DNA from: JBFLVQ01 sp040758525 | Lineage (GTDB): Bacteria > Acidobacteriota > Blastocatellia > Chloracidobacteriales > JADJPF01 | Direction of reading: 5' to 3' | Assembly: GCA_040758525.1 (NCBI GenBank) | Contig: JBFLVQ010000002.1 | Coordinates: 1-48,817, forward strand | Length of the DNA: 48,817 bases | Part shown: piece after piece, positions 1 through 8,478 of the stretch | How positions within the stretch are numbered: position 1 is the first letter of the stretch | Layout of the letters: each line of letters opens with the position of its first letter | Translations under genes and position numbers: made by a program | Notes under the pieces: model-generated | Told to the model about the DNA's origin: nothing | The model's input: the letters and a program-made list of their open reading frames with translations, nothing else | Database searches by the model: none

Positions 1-438
1 GAAATGCCTTATTTCAATGATGTTGAAAACTACAATGGACTGGTAGTGCCATTTTATAAAAGAGCACAATTGACTGCTGCTGATCTTTCGCTAGCATTTG
101 CCGGTGAAGGAATAGGACATTTTGATGATCTAAACAATATAACTATCTTTGCTGATAATCTTGTCCCACATGTTCTTAGAGTAGATAATGTTCTTCTGTA
201 TGATAAATCTTTGGCTGCCCGTATAGATGCAGAAGAGTTAATTTCTCCTGGTTCTGCTGAAGAGATAGAGATTAGAGCTTGTGCAGTTCATGCTGTAGAG
301 CTTTTGGTAGAAGCCCTACAAAAGACAGGACACAAAGTGACAGCAATGGGTCTTGATTATCTGCTCTGGAATCGTGGTCAGCAACCTTACTATAAAAAAG
401 TAAAGCCTCGTCATAGAAGCAGAACCGTCTTCTACTAA
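1..438 (+). CDS. Queuosine salvage glycosidase (DUF2419/Qng1 family), C-terminal part
   Basis: The frame is open from the first base of the window, so this is the 3' end of a gene that begins upstream; the ATG at 4 is internal. About 145 residues remain, while the family usually has about 300 or more. The segment shows the family's pattern: a VPFYKRAQL stretch, DLNNITIFADNLVPHVLR, a RIDAEELISPGSAEEIEIRA-like run split over residues 73-91, and a YLLWNRGQ end. Members of this family (C9orf64/Qng1) release queuine from queuosine 5'-monophosphate so that it can be reused for tRNA modification; this is family knowledge. Its TAA stop overlaps the TAG stop of convergent mutL by 4 bp (CTAA). Function is fairly sure; catalytic residues cannot all be checked because the N-terminal part is missing. 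Confidence 0.8.
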   Translation, partial: EMPYFNDVENYNGLVVPFYKRAQLTAADLSLAFAGEGIGHFDDLNNITIFADNLVPHVLRVDNVLLYDKSLAARIDAEELISPGSAEEIEIRACAVHAVELLVEALQKTGHKVTAMGLDYLLWNRGQQPYYKKVKPRHRSRTVFY

Positions 439-2405
439 ATACGCTTAAAGCCGCGTTCGATATCACGCATAGAGAAGCGCAGTATAATGGGTCGCCCATG
501 TGGGCAATTGGTAGGAGACTGAGTCTTCATTAACTCATCGATCAACCATTTCATCTTCTCTTCGCTAAGCGGAGTATTGATCTTAATAGCAGCACGGCAA
601 GCAATACTGGCGGCGATCTCGCGCTGAAAATGCTCGATTGAGATCGCCCGCCGCTCACGCTCAACCACAGTTAAGAACTCTAGTATCAGCAGACGCGCAT
701 CATTTGCCGAGAGCAGCGCAGGAGTTGCTTTGATCGCGATAGTACGACCAGAAAGCCGCATCATTTCAAAACCACTTACTTCAAGATCGGTAGCAATCTG
801 TTCATAGGCTGTCAATTGTGCGGGAGTAAGATCAATTGTTTCAGGAATCAATAGCCTTTGTACTTCCAATTCACGCGCTAGTATTCGTGCCAGATGAAAT
901 TCAAAGAGAATGCGCTCATGGGCAACATGTTGATCGATCAACATAAGCCCTTGACTATCTACTGCAACAATATAGCTGTCATGCAACTGTCCTAACGGGC
1001 ATGGCACAACACTACCGGCAAACTGAGCCGTCTCTTCAGCACGTACAACTTGTGCGTCACAAGCTAGTGCTGCAGATGTATGTTGAGGTGCTTCTGTAAT
1101 AGGTGAAGTCACGACCACAGGCTCTGGTTCAGGAATAGACTTTTCTACTAAGTTTTGAGCCGTTGCCGTAGGTTGTATAGGTGAGAGATCAAAAGGATCA
1201 TCAACCTCAGCAAGTTTTGGTAATGGACGTGATTCTAACGCACTGGGCAGATCTTGAGGGATTGTTGCTGGCGATGGCCTTGACCAACTCTCTGGAGTTA
1301 GTTCGCGAATCGAACTGAAGGAGGCGCGTTCTTGATCACGAGTTTCAGATGGTGTAGATATTGGCTCGAAATCGAGTTGTGGTGTTGGCGCATTGGCCAT
1401 AGGGAAGCTAGCAAAAGGCTTGGTACGTGTAAACGCGCTACGTATAGCCTGACAGACTGCATCATGAACAGCAAAGGGGCGGCGAAAACGAACTTCTGTT
1501 TTCGCGGGATGGACATTGACATCGATCTCTTCGCAAGGCAACTCGATCATAAGCATTACCACTGGATGTGTACCAGATGGAATGACATTCTTATAAGCCT
1601 CACTAATCGCTTTTGCCAGCACTCGATCACGAACAAAACGGCCATTAACAAAGAGGTATTGAGCATCACGTGAGGCGCGCTGTTCTTGTGGTTTAGAGAC
1701 AAATCCACTTACGGTTATTTCACCAGACATATCGATCTCAATAAGATTCTCGATAAAGTCGGCACCGAAGATTTGATAGGCGCGTTCGCGTAATGTCTCG
1801 ACCGGAGTAGCAGCAATCACCTCACGATTGTTCTGTACTAGGGTAAAACTGATACTTGGATTGGCTAATGAATAATGGGTGACAAGATTGGCGATATGGG
1901 AACTTTCTGTAGTATCACTCTTAAGAAATTTGCGCCGTGCTGGTACATTAAAGAAGAGTTCCTGGATCTCCATCTCTGTACCACCTGGCCAAGCCAGATC
2001 CCGTACATTAAGCATACGACCGCCGGCAATCTCTATCTCTGTGCCTTCTAGTTCAATGGCAGTCTTAGTACGTAGGTAGACTTTAGCTACAGAGGCGATT
2101 GAAGGTAGGGCTTCACCACGGAAGCCTAGTGTCTGAATCTTTTCCAGTTCATCAAAATCGCGTAGCTTGCTGGTGGCATGACGCTCAAAAGCCATTATTG
2201 CGTCTTCGCGCACCATCCCTTCACCATCATCAGTCAGTTTAATAAGTCGCTTGCCACCGCCATCTATCTCTACACGTACACGACGGGCATTAGCATCCAG
2301 CGAGTTTTCCAGTAATTCTTTTACAACCGAGGCAGGTCTTTCGACCACTTCGCCGGCTGCAATCTTGTTGGCAAGAGTATCAGGAAGAATCTTGATTTTT
2401 GACAT
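435..2405 (-). CDS. mutL: DNA mismatch repair protein MutL
   Basis: 656 residues. The N-terminal GHKL ATPase is clear: ENSLDA at about 34-39, DDGEGM at 59-64 and GFRGEALPS at 94-102. A proline-rich linker runs from about 330 to 450. The C-terminal domain carries the endonuclease motif DQHVAHERILFE (491-502, Val where Ala is usual), ACR at 602-604, CPHGRP at 634-639 and FSMRDIERGF. The metal-binding set is therefore present, and this should be a nicking MutL as in organisms without MutH. QLHDSYIV at 473-480 resembles the beta-clamp contact region. The ATG lies 7 nt after the stop of the upstream glycosyltransferase and has no clear Shine-Dalgarno, so translation is probably coupled. The 3' end overlaps the convergent queuosine gene by 4 bp. 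Confidence 0.97.
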   Translation of the reverse strand: MSKIKILPDTLANKIAAGEVVERPASVVKELLENSLDANARRVRVEIDGGGKRLIKLTDDGEGMVREDAIMAFERHATSKLRDFDELEKIQTLGFRGEALPSIASVAKVYLRTKTAIELEGTEIEIAGGRMLNVRDLAWPGGTEMEIQELFFNVPARRKFLKSDTTESSHIANLVTHYSLANPSISFTLVQNNREVIAATPVETLRERAYQIFGADFIENLIEIDMSGEITVSGFVSKPQEQRASRDAQYLFVNGRFVRDRVLAKAISEAYKNVIPSGTHPVVMLMIELPCEEIDVNVHPAKTEVRFRRPFAVHDAVCQAIRSAFTRTKPFASFPMANAPTPQLDFEPISTPSETRDQERASFSSIRELTPESWSRPSPATIPQDLPSALESRPLPKLAEVDDPFDLSPIQPTATAQNLVEKSIPEPEPVVVTSPITEAPQHTSAALACDAQVVRAEETAQFAGSVVPCPLGQLHDSYIVAVDSQGLMLIDQHVAHERILFEFHLARILARELEVQRLLIPETIDLTPAQLTAYEQIATDLEVSGFEMMRLSGRTIAIKATPALLSANDARLLILEFLTVVERERRAISIEHFQREIAASIACRAAIKINTPLSEEKMKWLIDELMKTQSPTNCPHGRPIILRFSMRDIERGFKRI

Positions 2406-2412
2406 TGTTAAT

Positions 2413-3186
2413 TTAAGGCATGGTTACTGCATCCGCTTTGCTTGCCACAGGCAGTGGCGTGTAACGGCGGCAGATATCGTTCCAGCGAATTGTAAGTAGA
2501 TCGGAAAATGCTAGCAGGCCATTAAGAAAGTTGACCCGAGAGCCTTCCATATGTCCCCAGACAACCGGCAACTCTAGCAGGCGCAGGCCATGTTTTTTGG
2601 CAATATAGAGCACTTCAACATCAAAGCCAAAACCCTGTATACGCTGTCGTTCAAAGACACCGCGGGCATCTGGCATACGGAACGCTTTGAAGCCACATTG
2701 AGTATCTTTGAAGTCTAGGCCGGTAATGGTATGCATTAACAGGTTAAAGGTACGTCCTGCCACTTCACGCAGTGTCGATTGATGTGTAGAGATAAACGAT
2801 TCTGCCAGCGCACGCGAGCCAAAAACAACATCATATTCTCCTGCCACAATCGGAGCAATAAGGCGATCTGCCTCTGTGATTGGGGCAGAAAGATCTGCAT
2901 CCGTAAAGAGGGCAATTTCGCCCTGCGTATTCAGCATGCCATTACGTACACTGTAGCCTTTGCCACGATTACCAGGATTCTCTATCACACGCAATGTGAT
3001 ACCGTTCTGTTTGTATTGCGCGATATAATCACTAGCCACTTTGGTAGTGCGATCCTGCGAGCCATCATTAACGATTAGCACTTCACTCTCAAAGTCTTTT
3101 GCGGCAAGAAACTTCTCTATTTGTGAAAGGCTATCGCCAAGTCGTTGCTCTTCGTTATATGCTGGTATCACAATCGATAAAAACAT
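2413..3186 (-). CDS. Family 2 glycosyltransferase, dolichyl/polyprenyl-phosphate sugar transferase type
   Basis: About 257 residues with a GT-A fold: SIVIPAYNEEQRL at the N terminus, VLIVNDGSQDRT, GNRGKGYSVRNGM, FTDADLSAP (the DXD-type metal site) and DTQCGFKAFR. This pattern matches Alg5-like dolichyl-phosphate beta-glucosyltransferases and their bacterial polyprenyl-phosphate relatives, which load a sugar on a lipid carrier at the inner membrane face. I chose the ATG at 3186 because MFLSIVIPAYNEE is the normal family start; a GTG at 3207 would add seven residues. It lies 7 nt upstream of mutL on the same strand. The sulfotransferase, YfhO protein and flippase nearby suggest a surface polysaccharide or lipid-modification role. 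The exact sugar is not predictable. Confidence 0.88.
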   Translation of the reverse strand: MFLSIVIPAYNEEQRLGDSLSQIEKFLAAKDFESEVLIVNDGSQDRTTKVASDYIAQYKQNGITLRVIENPGNRGKGYSVRNGMLNTQGEIALFTDADLSAPITEADRLIAPIVAGEYDVVFGSRALAESFISTHQSTLREVAGRTFNLLMHTITGLDFKDTQCGFKAFRMPDARGVFERQRIQGFGFDVEVLYIAKKHGLRLLELPVVWGHMEGSRVNFLNGLLAFSDLLTIRWNDICRRYTPLPVASKADAVTMP

Positions 3187-3431
3187 GCTCTCTGCTTCCA
3201 CTGCCACGGTTTGGCACGATAAGGTTAACTATAATTTAAAATTGAGCCGAACCTTCACTATATCACAATCGCGCCAAGTACGGAAAACTCTCTTAGTGGT
3301 AAGAATAATTCTTAGTAGGCGATAGCAGGTGTCTATCCATTGTTCAAAGTTGATGTTGGCATATGCTGTCTGTCGTTGCCAATACCGTAGCTACTATGCT
3401 TAACTAAGCGTACTCAAGCAAGGAGAGCAAT

Positions 3432-4295
3432 ATGCTTACTGCGATAAAACAGCTAGTTCCGCCTACTATGAGACAGGCACTTAGGAAAAGCTCCCGAGAA
3501 CTCACGGGGCCGCTACGACTAATGCCAGACTTTCTTGTTATTGGGGCACAAAAGTGTGGGACAACTTCACTATATCATTATCTAGTCTCGCACCCACATA
3601 TTATGAGCCCTTCAGAAAAGCAGATGCATTTCTTTGATAACAACTTTAGTAAGGGTCTCAGTTGGTACCGCACACATTTTCCTTCGTCACTATACAGATA
3701 TTACTTAAAGCATATACACAAGCAGGGTTTTATTACTGGTGAGGCGACTCCTTATTACATATTTCATCCCTTGGCGCCCCAACGTATACAAAAGCACCTG
3801 CCTAACGCAAAACTTATTCTGTTATTGAGAAACCCTGTTGATAGAGCTTACTCACATTATAATCATGAGGTGCGCAAAGGAACCGAAACTCTCTCCTTCA
3901 CAGACGCGCTTGACCGAGAGGAAGAGCGGCTTGCTGGCGAGCGAGAAAAGATGCTTGTCCAAGAGAACTATTACAGCTTCAATCATCAACACTATTCTTA
4001 TCTAGCTCGTGGTGTCTATATAGAACAGTTAGAATACTGGTTCAACTACTTCCCCAAAGAGCAATTTTTGATATTGAAGAGCGAAGATTTCTATACTGCT
4101 CCGGGAGCAACTCTCAAACAGATTCTCAATTTTCTCCATCTGCCTGAATGGCAATTGCCAAAGTATGAAAACTATAATGTTGGTAAATACCAGAAGATGG
4201 ATGACCATATAAAGGCGCGACTAAGAGCCTATTTTGCACCACACAATGAAAAACTCTATCAACTTATTGGTCGAGACTTTGGCTGGGAGCGCTAA
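3432..4295 (+). CDS. Sulfotransferase domain protein (heparan-sulfate sulfotransferase type)
   Basis: 287 residues. PDFLVIGAQKCGTTSLYHYL (about 32-51) is the 5'-phosphosulfate loop that binds PAPS, and LILLLRNPVDRAYSHYNHE is the 3'-phosphate-binding segment with Arg and Ser. These two motifs define the carbohydrate sulfotransferase superfamily, in which sulfate is moved from PAPS to a hydroxyl or amine of a glycan or small molecule. The start has an AAGGAGAG Shine-Dalgarno just upstream. No signal peptide is evident, so it probably acts in the cytosol or at the inner membrane face. It converges with the YfhO gene with only 10 nt between them. The acceptor is unknown; neighbours suggest a surface glycan or glycolipid. 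Confidence 0.85.
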   Translation: MLTAIKQLVPPTMRQALRKSSRELTGPLRLMPDFLVIGAQKCGTTSLYHYLVSHPHIMSPSEKQMHFFDNNFSKGLSWYRTHFPSSLYRYYLKHIHKQGFITGEATPYYIFHPLAPQRIQKHLPNAKLILLLRNPVDRAYSHYNHEVRKGTETLSFTDALDREEERLAGEREKMLVQENYYSFNHQHYSYLARGVYIEQLEYWFNYFPKEQFLILKSEDFYTAPGATLKQILNFLHLPEWQLPKYENYNVGKYQKMDDHIKARLRAYFAPHNEKLYQLIGRDFGWER

Positions 4296-4305
4296 TACAG
4301 TGGTG

Positions 4306-6807
4306 TCAGTTTCTCGTAAATAACAGCTCTACTTTATTTCTCATAGCACCAATAGCTAGAAATGCCAGTGTTACCAGGCTGAGCTCTAGGCCATAAAGAA
4401 GTGAGCGGGGGCGAAAAACAAACTGCACTTGATGCTCGCCTGCTTCCAGCACCACACCCCGTAGAGCATGGTTTACACGTAGTAGTGGCATAGCCTTGCC
4501 ATCAACAAACACCTCCCAGTTGGGATAGTAGGTATCTGTAAGCACCAGTAAACGTGTACCAGAGTTTGAAGCCTGTAATCTTACCTCATTATTCCAATAT
4601 CTAGTAATCTCAACCGAATCGTTTCGGTCAGCCGCAGTTACGTTTTGCACATTTGGCGCCGCCGACTCAACAACAACCTCTACATGAGGATCAAAACTTG
4701 GCTCTTTCATAATCGCAAGTACATCCTCAGGTCGTTTAGCTAAACGCACCTGCGATGCGAAGAATGCTCGCGGCATTACCGCCAAGTTTTCGTAAAGTCG
4801 TATTCCTTCACCCTGATAGATCTCACGGTAGTGCTCATCTGAAGTGATATTCTCAGCTCTTGTGAGCAGGTATTTTACTCCTAACAGATCATAGAAAGGC
4901 GATTGCTGTCGATTAAAGATTATATGGCTTAGCTCTGGTTGTGGTTCAATAAGAGCAGTCAAGTCGCGATACCATTTAGGAAATAGTTGATCCTTACCAT
5001 AAATAGTAGCTAATCGATAAGGCAATAGTGTGTTAGGCGGGGCAACAATCTTCTCTTCACTATTGGCGCCGGCTTTGCCACGAAATTCAGCAGGTGCGAC
5101 TACAAGTCGATAGTTACCGAGCTTAGCACTAAGAAGATCTGTAGTTGCAGTTTGACGATAGACAAGTTGTGCAGGAAAAGTGCGATTGTATTGGCTATCG
5201 TTCCAGATAAGTTCTACCGTCAAGAGCAAGGCAATTATAGCTAAAAGCATAGTAGCTGAAGGCGGGCGATATAGAAAATACCAGCACAATAGAATAACTA
5301 TCAATACCATAGTAAACGGCACAAATAGATCATAATTGTGCCAACCCCAATGGAACTGTTCAGCTAGCGAGTTCGCAATTTTCAGTCCCCAACGCCGCAG
5401 CCAATTGCCGCGTTCTATATCTTGCGGTAGATAACGACCAAAGCCTCCTAACAACAATGTTGCTCCTACCAATACACCTAGCCAGTAGATGCTGATACGG
5501 CGCAACTGCATAAGAAATTTTGTCAACAGTGGTTGTGTCAGGGTAAGCAGCCGATTGCTGCCGTAAGCTACTAGTACTGCACCACCAAATGCGTAGAGTA
5601 CATTGATACGTGTTATTGCGCGAATCGTACGTAAGATGGGTAGATATTTAGTAATATGCACATAGAGCGGTGCACAGGTTAGCACCAATAATGCACTGAC
5701 TACAAGGCCGGCAAAATAATAGACACGCCGATCGCGTGGACGCCAGAGAGCTAAACCAATCAGTGGTAATGCTAACAATCCCAAATAGACACTACGGTCT
5801 TGAGACACGCCCATCTCTACAAACATCTGCAGAGATCTAGCGTCAAATGCTGAGCCAAAGGCACGTGGCAGCAGCAGTGTCAGCAGATGCCAAGGGGGCA
5901 ACCATATATAGCCCAATTCGGTTGGTACAATTTTACGATTTGAGTAGCCTAACAATTCAAAAGCTGGCAGCCAGATCGGAGCAGAGAGTCCAAACCCAAC
6001 CAGAAGGCTGATACCAAGACAACGACAAGCACGCCACATTCGCCTTGCCTTCTCATCCCTAACAAGCCAAGCTACTGCCAGGTAGTAAGCAGAAAGCGCT
6101 GCAAGATAATAGATTGCTGCAGGCATAAAGCCAGCGTAGAACTGTAATGCCAATGCCGAGCCAGCGCCAGCCGCAGCCCAAAAGCTATTGCGATTGAGCG
6201 CACGATCGGCACCCAACAGCATCAGTGGCAACCACATTACTCCCCCTATCCAACCTAGCCAACTGAGATGATGCATTACATGATCAGAGAGCAGAAATGC
6301 TATGCTGCCCAGGCAGGCAGGAGCAGGGGCGATATCGAGATTTATCAGAAATATATAGAGAAAGAATGCTAGTAGTAGTAATTCTGTGAGTCTTCCTAAA
6401 GTGTAACCAAGTGGAACATCAAACCAGAGATAAAAAATTTGCGCTGGTGAAAGCAGTTTTGTTACACCATCGGCATAGATCGGATGACCGCCTAATATAT
6501 AAGGGTTCCATAAAGGTAGTTCACCAGCACGATAACTATTTACAACAAAGTAATCACGTGTGACATAGGTATCGGTAAGATCGCGACGGTTATAATTGTA
6601 ACCGTTGTAAGTGGAGCGAGCCGCACCCCAAGGCAACTGGTTCTCATGCGCAGCAAGATCAACAAGTGTTTCGCCTAAGAAGAAGACTCGCCAGAAGAGT
6701 GCAATAATAAGCAGTAATAGTATTGCGAATACGCTTAGATGGGTTTTTAGAGAGGCACCATCAATTGCGGTAATCGACTCAATCCAGGTTTGAAAAATTT
6801 TTTTCAT
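4306..6807 (-). CDS. YfhO-family polytopic membrane protein
   Basis: 833 residues. The first 560 or so are a run of hydrophobic helices, starting with LSVFAILLLLIIALFW at about 24-39. An extracytoplasmic loop after helix 1 holds YFVVNSYRAGELPLWNPY and GGHPIYADG. The C-terminal 250 residues form a soluble domain with TDTYYPNWEVFVDGK and AGEHQVQFVFRPRS, followed by a final membrane segment. This is the architecture of the YfhO family (GT-C-like), which in Gram-positives works in glycosylation of lipoteichoic acid or surface polymers with a lipid-linked sugar donor. Role here is inferred as glycan decoration. Start ATG has no strong Shine-Dalgarno; a 7-bp inverted repeat lies 20-41 nt upstream. 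Confidence 0.82.
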   Translation of the reverse strand: MKKIFQTWIESITAIDGASLKTHLSVFAILLLLIIALFWRVFFLGETLVDLAAHENQLPWGAARSTYNGYNYNRRDLTDTYVTRDYFVVNSYRAGELPLWNPYILGGHPIYADGVTKLLSPAQIFYLWFDVPLGYTLGRLTELLLLAFFLYIFLINLDIAPAPACLGSIAFLLSDHVMHHLSWLGWIGGVMWLPLMLLGADRALNRNSFWAAAGAGSALALQFYAGFMPAAIYYLAALSAYYLAVAWLVRDEKARRMWRACRCLGISLLVGFGLSAPIWLPAFELLGYSNRKIVPTELGYIWLPPWHLLTLLLPRAFGSAFDARSLQMFVEMGVSQDRSVYLGLLALPLIGLALWRPRDRRVYYFAGLVVSALLVLTCAPLYVHITKYLPILRTIRAITRINVLYAFGGAVLVAYGSNRLLTLTQPLLTKFLMQLRRISIYWLGVLVGATLLLGGFGRYLPQDIERGNWLRRWGLKIANSLAEQFHWGWHNYDLFVPFTMVLIVILLCWYFLYRPPSATMLLAIIALLLTVELIWNDSQYNRTFPAQLVYRQTATTDLLSAKLGNYRLVVAPAEFRGKAGANSEEKIVAPPNTLLPYRLATIYGKDQLFPKWYRDLTALIEPQPELSHIIFNRQQSPFYDLLGVKYLLTRAENITSDEHYREIYQGEGIRLYENLAVMPRAFFASQVRLAKRPEDVLAIMKEPSFDPHVEVVVESAAPNVQNVTAADRNDSVEITRYWNNEVRLQASNSGTRLLVLTDTYYPNWEVFVDGKAMPLLRVNHALRGVVLEAGEHQVQFVFRPRSLLYGLELSLVTLAFLAIGAMRNKVELLFTRN

Positions 6808-6826
6808 AGCGCAATAGTGCTATTAA

Positions 6827-6848
6827 TACAATAGGGCCCGTTATTGTA
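6827..6848. promoter_or_regulatory. Inverted repeat upstream of the YfhO gene
   Basis: TACAATA (6827-6833) and TATTGTA (6842-6848) form perfect 7-bp arms around GGGCCCGT, with a smaller AATAG-TG-CTATT repeat at 6813-6824. They sit in the leader region of the minus-strand YfhO gene, upstream of a divergent flippase gene. They could be an operator or a leader hairpin. Nothing else supports either reading. Confidence 0.25.
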
Positions 6849-7032
6849 CATCACTGCTGCCTTAGCTGCCAAACCTTACAGGGTTATTATCTACCAATGG
6901 CGTGGTGGCAGCGGTAATTCTCAAAGTAGGCAAACATCGAGTAAAATGTCTTTTTGCCATCGACATTAGGAAATTTAATTGTAGAGAAAGAGGACGACTA
7001 TTTACGAGAAACTGAAAACAACCTTCAAGCAT

Positions 7033-8478
7033 ATGGTAGTGTTTGGAGTGGGCGGGGTTGTTAACCGTGCACTCAGTTTTCTCCTTGTTCCTTTCTACAC
7101 TCGCCATATACCTGCACGCGAATACGGCGCCTTAGCCATTCTATTAATTGTCTTGGCAGCTTTGCCGATTGTGTTACGGTTGGGCTTAGGCAATGCGTTA
7201 TTACGCTCCTGGTATGATTATGAGGAAGAGAAACGTCCGCAACTTGCTACTACTGTATTGGTCTTTCTCCTGGCTACTTCCATACCATTACTATTACTGA
7301 TGGCGTTACTGGCTGAACAAGGCTCACTACTGCTTTTAGGGACAGAACAGTATGCATCGCATCTACGCATTATTTGTCTACTGGCCTTCTGTGAGACCTT
7401 CAATGTTATTCCTGATACATTGATGCGTGTAAATAACGCTTCAGTACAGTATTCGATCTGCCAGACAATAGCATTCTTATTACAGTTGCTTACGATCATC
7501 AGTGCAGTAGTCTACTGGCGTTGGGGTATTCAAGGAATACTATTTGGCAATCTGATCGGCGCAGTGGTCGAGAACTCGCTACTGTTTGCCATTACACGTA
7601 AATATTTGCGCTGGGGATTTAATCGTAGTGAGTTGAAGGCGATGCTTGCTTTTGGCGCGCCGCTAATCTTTGGCCGCTTAGCAGCAATCTGCTTTCAATC
7701 TATTGATCGTTTCTTCCTTAAATATTATGCGAATTTGCGTATAGTGGGGCTATATGCGCTGGGCAATCAATTGGCTGCTCCAATCACGCTATTGGTGGCT
7801 ACACCTTTCAGCATGATCTGGGCTAATATGCAGTTTGCTACAATGAAAGACCATGATGCTAATGAGTACTATGCACGTATGCTTACTTATATGGTCTATT
7901 TGGCTTCTTTCTTTGCCCTCCCGGTGGCAGTGCTGGCCGAAGATACATTGCATATCTTTGCCACATTAAGATATTGGGAGGCTGCCACAGTTGTACCTTG
8001 GCTAGCGCTGGCAGCAGTACTTGATGCTGCCAATCCAGTATTCAATGTTGGTGTTAGTCTTAAGCGTAAATCTTATATAAATCCGATTATTGTGGTGGTG
8101 TCCGCACTTATCAACATCGGCTTAAATTTTCTTCTCATACCATCGTTTGGAATGATGGGGGCAGCGGTTGCTACCGTCATCTCTTACATTATGATGTGTG
8201 CAATCCGATTTTTTATTGCACAACATCTTCTTCCTATCTCTTACGAATGGGGACGCATACTTAAGATTGTCTTGGTCTGTTTGGCGCTCTTTATGATTAC
8301 TCGGGTAATTATTATTGAGCGACCAATTATCTCATTCTGTACACGACTACCATTTGCTCTGATGATGCCTTTTGCGCTTGTGCCATTGGGATTTTATGAT
8401 GAGAAGGAGCGCGCAAAGGCGCGTGAACTATTTAGGCGCGTGAAGGATTATTTACGTTCTCCAGTTCGCGCTTATTGA
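7033..8478 (+). CDS. Oligosaccharide flippase / polysaccharide biosynthesis protein (Wzx-like, MOP superfamily)
   Basis: 481 residues with 12-14 predicted membrane helices and the classic family opening FGVGGVVNRALSFLLVPFYTRHI. MOP-superfamily flippases move lipid-linked oligosaccharides across the inner membrane. The ATG at 7033 has no Shine-Dalgarno. The same frame stays open back to a TAG at 6982, and the AAAGAGGACGACT sequence stands 6-7 nt before an ATT codon at 7000; starting there would add TIYEKLKTTFKH-like residues that look native to the family. The real start may thus be non-canonical. The last 47 bp overlap the 3' end of the convergent NtrY-like kinase gene. Together with the GT2, sulfotransferase and YfhO genes it suggests surface glycan export. 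Confidence 0.88.
   Translation: MVVFGVGGVVNRALSFLLVPFYTRHIPAREYGALAILLIVLAALPIVLRLGLGNALLRSWYDYEEEKRPQLATTVLVFLLATSIPLLLLMALLAEQGSLLLLGTEQYASHLRIICLLAFCETFNVIPDTLMRVNNASVQYSICQTIAFLLQLLTIISAVVYWRWGIQGILFGNLIGAVVENSLLFAITRKYLRWGFNRSELKAMLAFGAPLIFGRLAAICFQSIDRFFLKYYANLRIVGLYALGNQLAAPITLLVATPFSMIWANMQFATMKDHDANEYYARMLTYMVYLASFFALPVAVLAEDTLHIFATLRYWEAATVVPWLALAAVLDAANPVFNVGVSLKRKSYINPIIVVVSALINIGLNFLLIPSFGMMGAAVATVISYIMMCAIRFFIAQHLLPISYEWGRILKIVLVCLALFMITRVIIIERPIISFCTRLPFALMMPFALVPLGFYDEKERAKARELFRRVKDYLRSPVRAY

Noticed and set aside
1332..1673. 113-codon plus-strand ORF inside mutL
   Set aside because: It is the antisense shadow of a clearly coding mutL frame.
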